This document shows positions 43,719 through 52,510 of a DNA stretch of 64,000 nt, piece after piece. The first letter of the stretch is position 1. Each line of letters opens with the position of its first letter. The notes beneath the pieces are model-generated. The model did no database searches. It saw nothing but the letters and a program-made list of their open reading frames with translations, and was not told the DNA's origin. The stretch spans positions 248,001 through 312,000 of the forward strand of contig CANKYU010000004.1 in the NCBI GenBank assembly GCA_947488295.1, read 5' to 3'. Source of the DNA: an uncultured Anderseniella sp. Its GTDB lineage: Bacteria; Pseudomonadota; Alphaproteobacteria; Rhizobiales; Aestuariivirgaceae. The position numbers and the translations under genes were made by a program.

Positions 43719-43745
43719 CCCGCCGGATCATGATGATCCGGCGGG
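43719..43745 (+). terminator. Strong hairpin after duplicate 2
   Basis: CCCGCCGGATC pairs perfectly with GATCCGGCGGG around a 5-base loop (11-bp stem), 17 bases after the stop codon. No T-run follows, so it may stabilise the mRNA end or need Rho. A similar but shorter stem (GCCCACCG/CGGTGGGC, 43159-43187) follows duplicate 1. Confidence 0.5.
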
Positions 43746-43790
43746 AGATGCTATCGACAAGCAGATGACAGTTGCGGCACTGTCACCGGC

Positions 43791-45608
43791 ATGACAGTTA
43801 CCGCCGACACACCGCTCTGGCAGCGCCGCCCGCCACCCCATGAGCCGGATTTTTTCCGCTGGACCAGCGCAGCTACAAGCGATGAAGACCGGGCATGGCG
43901 CATTGCAATGACCATGCTCAACGAGTTTGAGGCATTCTACTTTTCCATGCGCACCATTCCGCAACAGGCCAAGGCAGCCTTTGAAGATGCCAACTGGGGT
44001 GAAGCGCTTTATCTGTCGCACAAACGCCTCGGCTCCTATTCGCGCACAGTCCAGCAGGTCGCGGTGCGCCTGGGTGCCGCCCTGCCCGACCTGACAGACC
44101 AAAGTGAATTGTGGGCCGACGTCGTTCAGTTGTTCGAAGCTCAGGTGGAGGGCCGCTACGAACGCGATCTGGCAATCGCTTTTTTGAACTCGGTACACCG
44201 GCTCATCTACTCAGACACCCGCTGGAAGTGGGTCGATTACAATTACCGCACGCCAGCGCGCACCACCAACTGGCTCACCCGCGCCAGCCACATCGTACAG
44301 CGCTTCGACGGTGCCGACACGGTAACTGCGGGAACGGTTGCAGACATTGTCTCGATTCCGGCACTGACGGCAAAATTCGGGTCCCTGGACGCAGACTGCG
44401 CTGCGTGTGCCGGCCACATCAACAAGGTGTTCGGGTTTTCTGACGGCGGCATGGGATATCAAGGCATCACCATTCTCAATGCCGGCTTTTACCGAAACCG
44501 CGGCGCCTATGTCGTCGGTCAGATTGTGACACACGACGGCACCGGCCATCCGCTGCTGATCTCGCTGGAGCATGGGCAGGACGGCGTGTTCATCGATGCG
44601 GTGATCACCAATGAGGCGGACGCGCATAATCTGTTTTCGTCAACCCTGGCGAACTTCCATGTTACCAATACCCGCTATCACGAACTGTGTGCCTTTCTCA
44701 GCCGGCTGATGCCGGGACGTCCACTCGGCCTGCACTACTCCACCATCGGTTACAATCATATCGGCAAGGTGGCGGTGATGGACGAGCTGTCGCGTGAATT
44801 GTCTGTCGATCCGCATCGGCTGGCGACAGCGCCGGGGTTCAAGGGCTCCGTTGCCATGGGGTTTTCCGCCGAGCAGTCGCGCTATGTCCTCAAGGTGATC
44901 CGCGATGAACCTGCAGAACACTACAAGTGGGATGTGTGGCCCGGCACGGCCGCCGTGCTCAACAAGTATCGCCGCGTACACGAAATCAACCGCACGGGCT
45001 CGATGCTCGACAACATCATTTATCAGCGCGTGGCCATGGATCGCAGCTGGTTCGATGATGAACTGCTGGAAGAACTGACCGACATTGCCGCCAGCTCCAT
45101 CCGTATCGAAGATGATCGCGTGGCGTTCAGCCACCTGATCGTGCAACCCAAGCTGGTGCCGATACCGCTCTATCTGGAAACAGCAACCAGGGCGCAGGCC
45201 GAAGACGCCATCATCGAACTGGGCGACTGCATCAAGAATAATGCGGCGGCAAACATTTTCAACCGTGATCTGGATGCACGCAATTACGGTGTCAATCAGT
45301 ACGGCCGGGTGTACCTGTTCGACTATGACGCCGTCGAACCGCTGGTCGACATAAAGGTGCGCACCAATACCGATCGTGAGGAAGGCGAGGAAGACATCCC
45401 GTCCTGGTTCTTTGAAGACGGCATCATCTTCCTGCCCGAGGAGATGCTGCCGGGATTGCGTATCGAAGACCGGGAGCTGCGCCGGGTTTTCACGGACCGT
45501 CACGGCGACCTGCTGGGCACAGGCTACTGGACCGGCATGCAGGATGCCCTGAAACGCGACTGGGTGCCCAAGCTGAAGGTGTACCCACGCGCCTGCAGAA
45601 TCAGTTAG
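43791..45608 (+). CDS. aceK: Isocitrate dehydrogenase kinase/phosphatase AceK
   Basis: The 605-residue protein matches AceK in length and in segments such as FNSVHRLIYSDTRWKWVDYN, ISLEHGQDGVFIDAVIT, YSTIGYNHIGKVAVMDEL and VKVIRDEP-like VLKVIRDEPAEHYKWD of the kinase site, plus FNRDLDARNYGVNQYGRVYL. AceK phosphorylates isocitrate dehydrogenase during growth on acetate and so diverts carbon to the glyoxylate shunt. The usual neighbours aceA and aceB are not in the window. It starts at ATG 43791. Confidence 0.95.
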   Translation: MTVTADTPLWQRRPPPHEPDFFRWTSAATSDEDRAWRIAMTMLNEFEAFYFSMRTIPQQAKAAFEDANWGEALYLSHKRLGSYSRTVQQVAVRLGAALPDLTDQSELWADVVQLFEAQVEGRYERDLAIAFLNSVHRLIYSDTRWKWVDYNYRTPARTTNWLTRASHIVQRFDGADTVTAGTVADIVSIPALTAKFGSLDADCAACAGHINKVFGFSDGGMGYQGITILNAGFYRNRGAYVVGQIVTHDGTGHPLLISLEHGQDGVFIDAVITNEADAHNLFSSTLANFHVTNTRYHELCAFLSRLMPGRPLGLHYSTIGYNHIGKVAVMDELSRELSVDPHRLATAPGFKGSVAMGFSAEQSRYVLKVIRDEPAEHYKWDVWPGTAAVLNKYRRVHEINRTGSMLDNIIYQRVAMDRSWFDDELLEELTDIAASSIRIEDDRVAFSHLIVQPKLVPIPLYLETATRAQAEDAIIELGDCIKNNAAANIFNRDLDARNYGVNQYGRVYLFDYDAVEPLVDIKVRTNTDREEGEEDIPSWFFEDGIIFLPEEMLPGLRIEDRELRRVFTDRHGDLLGTGYWTGMQDALKRDWVPKLKVYPRACRIS

Positions 45609-45779
45609 TGGGGTTCAAGTGTCCTTGCATAGCTCACTGGCCACCCCCAGATAGCCATCCCAGGCAAACCAGTACGCAACATGACCGATGTTTAATGTTG
45701 CGGGGCGCCGGGATTCTTTATCCGGTCACGTCTTCCAGTTATCCAATCACCAATCACATCAACCCTGGAGACAGAACAA

Positions 45780-46412
45780 ATGAAAACGACTTCGAAGATT
45801 GCCATTGCAGCAGCAGCGCTGGTTGCTGTCAGCGCAATCGGCACTGCAGCGTTCGCCCATCGCCAAGGTGGCGGTTATGGCGGCGGCCATCACGGCGGAT
45901 ATCACGGTGGCGGTCACCATGGCGGCGGTTATGGCCGCGGTCATCACGGTGGCGGTTATGGTCGCGGGCATCGCCGCGGCGGGAAAGGCCACGGCAAAGG
46001 CCATCGTGTCCGTCAGATGATGGAACGCTATGATGCCAACAATGACAGGAAAATCACCCAGGAAGAGATCAACACCAACAGGCAAGCCTGGCACAAGGAA
46101 TTTGACGCCAACAATGACGGCAAGTTGAGCCTCGATGAGTTCAAGCAGCTTTTCCTGAAAGCCCGTGCCCAGCGGATTGTGCGCCAGTTCCAGCGCTTTG
46201 ACCGGGACGGCGATGCCGGTGTTACGCCTGAAGAATACCTGCGCCCGATGGAAAACCTGGTCGAAATGCGCGACCGCAACGGTGACGGCGCCCTCAGCCG
46301 CGAAGACAGGGGTCGTCGTCACAAGAACCGCGGCCGCATGATGGAGCGCGACGGTGGCCGTGAAGATGCGGAGCAAAACGACAGCGCCCCGGAAGGCGAA
46401 AGCAGTAACTGA
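45780..46412 (+). CDS. Exported EF-hand protein with His/Gly-rich region
   Basis: A 210-residue protein with a signal peptide (about 1-26), a His/Gly/Tyr-rich repeat region (about 27-75, built on HHGGGYGRG), and four EF-hand-like loops at about 85-96 (DANNDRKITQEE), 109-120 (DANNDGKLSLDE), 141-152 (DRDGDAGVTPEE) and 165-176 (DRNGDGALSRED). It should bind calcium in the periplasm or outside the cell, and the His cluster may bind Ni, Zn or Cu. Loops 2 and 4 are the most canonical. The function is unknown. Confidence 0.8.
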   Translation: MKTTSKIAIAAAALVAVSAIGTAAFAHRQGGGYGGGHHGGYHGGGHHGGGYGRGHHGGGYGRGHRRGGKGHGKGHRVRQMMERYDANNDRKITQEEINTNRQAWHKEFDANNDGKLSLDEFKQLFLKARAQRIVRQFQRFDRDGDAGVTPEEYLRPMENLVEMRDRNGDGALSREDRGRRHKNRGRMMERDGGREDAEQNDSAPEGESSN

Positions 46413-46483
46413 CAATCAGCTGCAACAAAAGCAGACAGGCATGCCGAATGCGGCGATAAAGGCATACCTGTCCCTTGCGGTGT

Positions 46484-46523
46484 CCCCGGCCGGATCGTTT
46501 TCCCCTTCTCTTTCCGGTCGGGG
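46484..46523 (+). terminator. GC-rich hairpin after the EF-hand gene
   Basis: CCCCGGCCGGA pairs with TCCGGTCGGGG (11 positions, one G-T pair) around an 18-base loop. It lies in the 210-base gap before the MFS gene. There is no T-run after it, so termination is only possible. Confidence 0.35.
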
Positions 46524-46622
46524 CCCCAAAGTGATGACCTCTGGCGCATGTCAGTAGTCATGCCCCTGATGCGTAAATAACAATACCTAAACCGGTGATG
46601 TTGGTTTAGCTTCCGCGCCATC

Positions 46623-47849
46623 ATGAACCGGCATACAGAAATCAATCTTGGCGACGCCACCGGCTGGAGAACGCCGGTCAACCTGCTCATCCTCATGGTT
46701 GCGGCAAACGCCATTGCGTTTTCAACCTGGTCGGCGCTGCTGAACAATTTTGCCATTGAAGGGGCCGCCTTCACCGGCAAGGAAATCGGCATTCTCCAGT
46801 CAATCCGCGAAATTCCGGGGTTTTTGGCGTTCACTGCGGTGTTCATGTACTTCGTCTGGCGCGAACAGACCTTTGCGGTCCTCTCGCTTGCCCTGTGCGG
46901 GCTAGGCACCGCCATCACCGGATTTTTCCCTACCGCGCTTGGGTTTTACATCACCACTTTCATCATGTCGGTCGGCTTTCATTACTTTGAGACCGTGCAG
47001 CAGTCCCTGTCGCTGCAATGGTTGCCGAAAAAAGAAGCGCCACGTCAGCTTGGCCGCATCATCGCGGCCGGATCATTCGCCACCATTGCTGCTTACGCGC
47101 TGATCTTCCTGACATGGAAACTGCTGCATCTGGACTTTGGGTCAGTGTATCTGGCCGGCGGCGGCGCAACCGTGTTGCTTGCACTGGTGGCGTGGTTCGG
47201 GTTTCCGAAGTTTCGCGAAGCAGTGCCCCAGCGCAAGCACCTGTTCATGCGCAAACGCTACTGGCTGTATTATGCCCTGACCTTCATGTCCGGCGCCCGC
47301 CGTCAGATTTTCATCGTGTTTGCCGGTTTCATGATGGTGGAGAAGTTCGGCTTTTCCGTCGCCGCCATCACCGGCCTGTTCCTGGCCAATGCGGTGTTCA
47401 ACATGTGGATTGCGCCAAAAATCGGCAATCTCATCATCAAACTCGGCGAACGCCGCATCCTGGTGCTGGAATACATCGGTCTTATCGGCGTGTTTCTGGC
47501 CTATGCCTTTGTCGAAAACCCCTGGATTGCCGCCGGGCTGTATCTGGTGGACCATGCCTTCTTTGCCATGGCCATAGCCCAGAAAACCTATTTCCAGAAA
47601 ATTGCAGATCCGGCCGACATGGCCCCGACAGCAGGCGTGGCGTTCACCATCAATCACATAGCAGCAGTGGTGATCCCGGTGCTTTTCGGCCTCATCTGGC
47701 TGACGCATCCGTCGTGGGTGTTCATTATCGGTGCCGGCATGGCGGGCGTTTCTCTGGCTCTGTCGCTGCTCATTCCGCGAGACCCGCGCGAGGGCAATGA
47801 AACACTGCTCAGCCCCCCGAAAACGGCTGCTGTCGCGCCGGCTGAATAG
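46623..47849 (+). CDS. MFS transporter
   Basis: The 408-residue protein has 12 predicted helices in two halves with a cytoplasmic loop near residues 195-215 (PKFREAVPQRKHLFMRKRYW), the major facilitator layout. I recognise no substrate-specific motif. It precedes the flavoprotein gene by 78 bases on the same strand and might import that enzyme's substrate. This link is inference from proximity. Confidence 0.8.
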   Translation: MNRHTEINLGDATGWRTPVNLLILMVAANAIAFSTWSALLNNFAIEGAAFTGKEIGILQSIREIPGFLAFTAVFMYFVWREQTFAVLSLALCGLGTAITGFFPTALGFYITTFIMSVGFHYFETVQQSLSLQWLPKKEAPRQLGRIIAAGSFATIAAYALIFLTWKLLHLDFGSVYLAGGGATVLLALVAWFGFPKFREAVPQRKHLFMRKRYWLYYALTFMSGARRQIFIVFAGFMMVEKFGFSVAAITGLFLANAVFNMWIAPKIGNLIIKLGERRILVLEYIGLIGVFLAYAFVENPWIAAGLYLVDHAFFAMAIAQKTYFQKIADPADMAPTAGVAFTINHIAAVVIPVLFGLIWLTHPSWVFIIGAGMAGVSLALSLLIPRDPREGNETLLSPPKTAAVAPAE

Positions 47850-47927
47850 TCCATCATTCTGCCACTGGCAATTCGGTAGCGTTCCCAGCTAGTCTCGCAA
47901 TCAAAAGACCTGCTGGGAGGCTGATCC

Positions 47928-49985
47928 ATGACTACCGTCCATCGTGCCAATGACCCGTTGCTGCAGCCTTACCAGCTGAAGCATCTGACCCTGCGCAACC
48001 GCTTCATGTCCACGGCGCACGAACCGAACTATCATGACGACGGACTGCCCAAGGATCGCTATATCCGGTATCACGAGGAAAAAGCCAGGGGCGGCATTGC
48101 GCTTACCATGACGGCCGGCTCGGCAGTGGTATCGCGCGACTCGTCTCCGGTTTTCGGTAACCTCCACGCCTACAGGGACGAAATCGTTCCCTGGCTGAAG
48201 CGCCTCGCCGATGCCTGTCACGAACACGGCTCGGCCTGCATGATCCAGTTGACCCATCTGGGTCGGAGAACCATCTGGAACGGCGCCGACTGGTTGCCTG
48301 TCGTATCTCCCAGCAATGTGCGCGAACCGGCACACCGGGCGTTTCCCAAAATCATGGAAGACTGGGACATGGACCGCATTGTATGCGACTACGCCGATGC
48401 GGCCGAACGGGTCAAGGAAGCCGGTCTCGACGGCTTTGAGCTGGAATGCTACGGCCACCTGCTGGACAGCTTCTGGTCTCCTGCCACAAACCACCGTGAT
48501 GATGAACATGGCGGTTCACTGGATAACCGGCTGCGGTTTACCCATCGCGTACTGGACGCCATACGTGACCGGATCGGCCCGGACTACATTGTCGGACTGC
48601 GGATGGTGGCGGATGAGGATATGGAAAAAGGCCTGTCGCGCGAAGAGGGTCTGGAGATTTGCCGGCGCATGATTGCCACCGGCCAGGTTGACTTCCTCAA
48701 CATCATCAGGGGCCACGTTGATCATGACGGACCCTTGTCGCGGGTTATCCCTGTCACCGGCACACCGTCGGCGCCTCACCTGGATTTCGCGGGCGAGGTC
48801 CGCACCGAAACAAAGTTTCCGGTATTCCATGCCGCCCGCATCAATGATGTCGCAACCGCGCGTCATGCGGTAGCGGAAGGCAAACTCGACATGGTCGGCA
48901 TGACGCGGGCTCACATCGCTGATCCTCATATCGCCGCCAAGGTGGCCGAGGGCCGCGAGGACGAGGTGCGTCCCTGCGTCGGGGCGACCTATTGCCTCGA
49001 CCGCATATATGAAGGCCGCGCCACGACCTGTGTTCACAATGCCGCAACCGGTCGTGAAGCCGCCATGCCCCACACCATCCCCAAAACCACCGGCAAGCAG
49101 CGCCATGTGGTTGTGGTCGGCGCCGGTCCGGCAGGACTTGAGGCATCGCGGGTATCCGCCGAACGCGGCCACAAGGTCACCCTCCTGGAAGCCGCATCCG
49201 ATGCGGGCGGTCAGATCAGGCTGGCAGCCCAGGTCAAGCGTCGCTCGGAACTCATCGGCATCGTCGACTGGCGTGTTGCTCAACTGCAGCGCCTCGGTGT
49301 CGAGGTGCGCTATAACACCTATGCGGAATCCGGCGAGGTCATTGCACTGAACCCTGATGTCGTTGTTGTCGCGACCGGCGGACTGCCGCGTGAAGACGCA
49401 ATTACCAAAGGCGGTGACCTGGCCACTTCAAGCTGGGATGTCATTTCCGGCGAGGCAAGCATTGGCGAAGACGTCCTGATGTATGACGACAACGGCGCTC
49501 ATCCCGGCATGGCGGCAACCGAAATCATAATGGCTGCCGGTGCCAGCCTGGAGGTCGTCTCGCCCGAGCGCATGTTCGCACCGGATATCGGCGGTCTCAA
49601 TCTCGTGCCCTACATAGAGAAACTGCAAGCCCACAAGGCTGTTATCACGACCATGACGCGTGTGCATTCTCTGCGGCGCGAGGGCAACAAGATTGCCGCC
49701 ACGCTGACCAGCCCCTACAACGAGGCCCTGTTGGGCGAGCGCCTGGTCGACCAGGTCGTGGTCGAGTACGCGACAGCACCGATGGATGAATTGTATTTTG
49801 AGCTCAAGCCGCTATCCAGCAATGGCGGTGAAATGGACTATGAGGCCATCGTTGCCGGGCAAGGCCAGCAGGTAGTACGCAATGAGGCGGGTACTTTTCA
49901 GCTGTTTCGCATCGGCGATGCCGTGGCGGCCCGCAACATTCATGCCGGCATCTATGACGCCCTGCGCCTGTGCAAGGATCTTTAG
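47928..49985 (+). CDS. OYE-type FMN/FAD oxidoreductase, N-methylproline demethylase-like
   Basis: The 685-residue protein has the two-part layout of 2,4-dienoyl-CoA reductase and trimethylamine dehydrogenase: an N-terminal FMN TIM barrel (1-340), an iron-sulfur segment, and a C-terminal FAD/NAD(P)-binding part starting with VVVVGAGPAGLEASRVSAERG. The cluster motif reads Cys350-x2-Ala353-x2-Cys356-x11-Cys368, so the second of the four usual cysteines is Ala. I recall this subfamily from N-methylated amino-acid or betaine demethylation, which is a tentative assignment. GGGAGG precedes ATG 47928. Confidence 0.75.
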   Translation: MTTVHRANDPLLQPYQLKHLTLRNRFMSTAHEPNYHDDGLPKDRYIRYHEEKARGGIALTMTAGSAVVSRDSSPVFGNLHAYRDEIVPWLKRLADACHEHGSACMIQLTHLGRRTIWNGADWLPVVSPSNVREPAHRAFPKIMEDWDMDRIVCDYADAAERVKEAGLDGFELECYGHLLDSFWSPATNHRDDEHGGSLDNRLRFTHRVLDAIRDRIGPDYIVGLRMVADEDMEKGLSREEGLEICRRMIATGQVDFLNIIRGHVDHDGPLSRVIPVTGTPSAPHLDFAGEVRTETKFPVFHAARINDVATARHAVAEGKLDMVGMTRAHIADPHIAAKVAEGREDEVRPCVGATYCLDRIYEGRATTCVHNAATGREAAMPHTIPKTTGKQRHVVVVGAGPAGLEASRVSAERGHKVTLLEAASDAGGQIRLAAQVKRRSELIGIVDWRVAQLQRLGVEVRYNTYAESGEVIALNPDVVVVATGGLPREDAITKGGDLATSSWDVISGEASIGEDVLMYDDNGAHPGMAATEIIMAAGASLEVVSPERMFAPDIGGLNLVPYIEKLQAHKAVITTMTRVHSLRREGNKIAATLTSPYNEALLGERLVDQVVVEYATAPMDELYFELKPLSSNGGEMDYEAIVAGQGQQVVRNEAGTFQLFRIGDAVAARNIHAGIYDALRLCKDL

Positions 49986-50264
49986 ACCCGGCCACCATGT
50001 GACAGGGAAGCCTTATCCACCGGCAATGGTGGATAAGCTGTGCAAAACCCCGCTGGTTCTTGCAAGCAGTGGAAGTTCGGCAAATACTGTTTCCATCAGC
50101 AGACGGGAAGGCAACTGACCGGACGCTGGCGGGGACCGGAAAGCCTTGATTTTCTTCGGAAAATTGATTGTTGATCTGGAAACCGGTTGCCGGACTCACC
50201 GAACCGGACATATAGCGCCTCACGGCTGCTTGTGGAAGGATCGGACCGGGACTGGCAATAGAGG
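49986..50264 (+). other. Non-coding stretch with a hairpin, upstream of a terminator
   Basis: No convincing gene is seen. A hairpin TTATCCACC-GGCAAT-GGTGGATAA lies at 50013-50036, just after the flavoprotein stop. The stretch ends at an intrinsic terminator on the plus strand, so it is either a long 3' untranslated region or contains a small RNA. Confidence 0.4.
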
Positions 50265-50300
50265 AAACGCGCAAGTGGGCAACCGCTTTGCGCGTTTTCT
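50265..50300 (+). terminator. Rho-independent terminator
   Basis: AAACGCGCAA (50265-50274) pairs perfectly with TTGCGCGTTT (50288-50297), followed by TTCTTCATTTT. It is a typical plus-strand intrinsic terminator about 280 bases after the flavoprotein stop. Confidence 0.8.
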
Positions 50301-50313
50301 TCATTTTGGGTAG

Positions 50314-50892
50314 CGCTCACGCCAGCAGCCTGACGGCTGCGCTCCGCGGGGGCGCACTTCGTGCGACGGCCGGTCGGCCTTGCCTCAGCACTGACGTGCT
50401 TCGGTTTGGCATTCATCACTAGATCTGTTCAGGGTCAGAGAGCGGGGTGTCTTATTCCGCTCACGCAAGCAGCCGCTTTGCGGCTGCGCTCCGCTAGGGC
50501 GCACTTCGTGCGACGGCCAGTCGGCCTTGCCTCAGCACTGACGTGCCTCGGTTTGGAATTCATCACTAGATCTGTTCAGGGTCAGAGAGCGGGGTGTCTT
50601 ATTCCGCTCACGCAAGCAGCCTGACGGCTGCGCTCCGCTGGGGCGCACTTCGTGCGGCGGCCGGTCGGCCTTGCCTCAGCACTTCGTGCCTCGGTGGAAT
50701 TCATCACTAAGGTAGTTCGGGGTCGGAGAACGGCGCGAAGCACGAAGTGCTGAGTAAGGCTGTTCGACCAGAATAATGCATCACAGCTTGCACGTACCTT
50801 TGTGCTGAACTCCCACTAGGCCCAACGGGCCTCGGGCCGGTCAGGCCCGCCCTCGCGGAGCGCAGCCGTCAGGCTGCTTGCGTGAGCGGAAT
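50314..50892. repeat. Hairpin-rich tandem repeat array (~145-bp unit) with an inverted partial copy
   Basis: Three direct copies start at 50314, 50458 and 50605 (spacing 144 and 147) with CGCTCACGC.AGCAGCC. Each contains a GCAGCC..GGCTGC hairpin, a CGCAC-TTC-GTGCG hairpin and a CATCACTAGATCTGTTCAGG-type tail; the third copy degrades at its end. A further copy of the first ~65 bases lies in inverted orientation at about 50825-50892. It resembles REP/BIME-type intergenic repeats. Open frames through it are repeats of themselves and not a gene. Confidence 0.75.
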
Positions 50893-50905
50893 GAACTCAA
50901 ACAAA

Positions 50906-50934
50906 AACCCCGCATTCCAAAGGAATACGGGGTT
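50906..50934 (-). terminator. Rho-independent terminator of the VWA/TadG-like gene
   Basis: AACCCCG-C-ATTCC and GGAAT-A-CGGGGTT form a stem with one internal mismatch around a 3-base loop. On the minus strand it is followed by TTTTTGTTT, fitting the end of the gene at 50984-52510. T-rich bases on the other side may make it bidirectional. Confidence 0.85.
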
Positions 50935-50983
50935 CTTTGTTTGACGCCTCGTTTTCGAGGTCTGTCTTTCCCTGTTTTAATGC

Positions 50984-52510
50984 CTACTGGCTCAGGTGCA
51001 GCTTGCGCAATTCGTCGGCAATCTGCTGGAAGTTCTTGACCAGAGCCGCATTTGACGGCGGATCAAAATACTTTTCCGGATCCGATGCACAGTTCTTGAT
51101 CAGATTGCGCTGTGTGGCACTCGGCACGTTATAGGCAAACGAGTAGCTCACGATACCGGCATTCTTCACGTTATTGCAGGCACGCGACAACAAATCGTTT
51201 TGCTTCTTGATTGCCGTCCAGTAATTGGCCGAACCAAGCCGCGTCTGATGCAGAAAGCTGTACGCCGTATAGGTTGAGCGGTTGTGATTGGTTTCAGAGT
51301 TGAACGTGTTCTCACCGTCAGTCAGCAGAACCATAGCCTTGGTGATGTCCTCGTCGCTATACGCAACACCTTCGGTGAAAGGTTCGCCCGGCGAAATCAC
51401 GCGCAAGCCCCAGCCAACACCCTCGGCAACGTGGGTATAACCGTCTGCCTTCATGGCGTTGATGGTTGTCAATACAGGCGCCTTGACGTTGGTCAGGGCC
51501 TGGATCGGCTGAATGTTGCAGCCCTTGTCCGGTCCGCGCGATGTGGATGTCACATTGGAGTTGTTGTACTTGTTCGGGTGCTCCTGACGGCGGGTCAGGC
51601 TATTGGTGCGGCTATCATTGAGGTAGCTGTTGTAATAATAGTTATTTTGACCGCCGACCTTGAAATAAGCCCGGTAAGTGTTGTTGCCGGGTTCATCCGG
51701 ATAAAACGCCGGCGGGAACAAGGTGTTTCCATTACCCGCAACTGGCAGGTCATCGTCAACCGACCGGTTACCGGCACGCGACTCCACACAACCAGTCCAA
51801 TTCCGGTTACGGATCGCCTGCCAGGCCCGCCAATTGTGCCAGTTGCTGCCCTGAAAGTTGTTGCGGGACAGGTTATTGGCACCTGTGGTGTCGAGCCAGT
51901 ATGCATTGGACTTGTCGGGACCGACATTGACGAATTGCGAGAATGGTACCACCCCGATTTTCAGCGTGTCAGCCACTTCGCGCGGGCCAAACAGAATTTC
52001 TACAAAGTCGTGGGCGGCAACCTTCAAAGTTGCCAACCTGCTCTGCGAAGCCATGGAACCGGTATTGTCGAACACCAGCACCACTTCCAGACCGGTCGCT
52101 TCCTTGGTCACCTCGGAAGACGCGGTAATCTGTGTCGTATCGAAACCAGCAACCTTGGTCAGGTAGTTGTTGACTGTCACGGAACCCTCAACGGTGAGAC
52201 CGCTGTCTGCCACGCTCAGTTGCATTGTCGGCGTACCGGCATTTGCAGGGGCGCCGAAATTCGAGTGGAAGTAGTCTTTCGCGATGCGCTCAAGATCCGA
52301 GTTGGATTTGTTGGCTTCACGTCCGGCGGCCAGCGCCGCGGCATCAACCGCTGCCTGCAGTCGAGCCTGCACGGACACCGCATTACCGTAGTCAACGGCC
52401 AAACCTGCAGCCATAAAGAGGGGTATAGCAGCAACACCGAGTACCGGGGCAAGTGACCCGGATACATTCTTGCCAAAACCTGGCAGTTTAGACACAAAGC
52501 CAAACATCAT
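50984..52510 (-). CDS. TadG-like protein with VWA domain
   Basis: The 508-residue product has the TadE/TadG N-terminus (VSGSLAPVLGVAAIPLFMAAG, then DYGNAVSVQARLQAAVDAAALAAGRE) and a VWA domain with MIDAS-like DNTGSM (residues 148-153), followed by an Asn/Tyr-rich stretch (about 260-335) and a return to the VWA fold (AMVLLTDGENT). Such proteins are membrane-anchored and extracellular, possibly tip or adhesive components linked to Flp pili. No tad export genes are nearby. It differs from the TadG-like protein at 26432, which lacks VWA. GGGAGACTGA precedes the ATG. Confidence 0.82.
   Translation of the reverse strand: MMFGFVSKLPGFGKNVSGSLAPVLGVAAIPLFMAAGLAVDYGNAVSVQARLQAAVDAAALAAGREANKSNSDLERIAKDYFHSNFGAPANAGTPTMQLSVADSGLTVEGSVTVNNYLTKVAGFDTTQITASSEVTKEATGLEVVLVFDNTGSMASQSRLATLKVAAHDFVEILFGPREVADTLKIGVVPFSQFVNVGPDKSNAYWLDTTGANNLSRNNFQGSNWHNWRAWQAIRNRNWTGCVESRAGNRSVDDDLPVAGNGNTLFPPAFYPDEPGNNTYRAYFKVGGQNNYYYNSYLNDSRTNSLTRRQEHPNKYNNSNVTSTSRGPDKGCNIQPIQALTNVKAPVLTTINAMKADGYTHVAEGVGWGLRVISPGEPFTEGVAYSDEDITKAMVLLTDGENTFNSETNHNRSTYTAYSFLHQTRLGSANYWTAIKKQNDLLSRACNNVKNAGIVSYSFAYNVPSATQRNLIKNCASDPEKYFDPPSNAALVKNFQQIADELRKLHLSQ

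Larger units (their letters stand above)
42764..43745 (+). repeat. Tandem duplication of a small gene with its 5' region
   Basis: Matching blocks begin with GACGGATTCCTAAC at 42763-42776 and again near 43325, continue through the leader and signal-peptide codons (GGCAGGCGCCGTTCTGGC is shared), and diverge in the mature coding part before converging at AWSVWKIAK. Each copy ends in a hairpin. The unit length is about 560 bases. Confidence 0.7.

Noticed and set aside
50013..50036. Two inverted DnaA-box-like sequences (TTATCCACC/GGTGGATAA)
   Set aside because: Each differs from the consensus at the last base, and together they form a hairpin directly behind a stop codon; no other origin features are present.
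50361..50624. 87-codon plus-strand reading frame with internal repeats
   Set aside because: It runs through the ~145-bp repeat array and its peptide is simply the repeat translated twice; there is no ribosome-binding site and it lies after a terminator.
50314..50892. CRISPR array
   Set aside because: Repeats are ~145 bp with internal hairpins and no unique spacers of regular short length; no cas genes are present.
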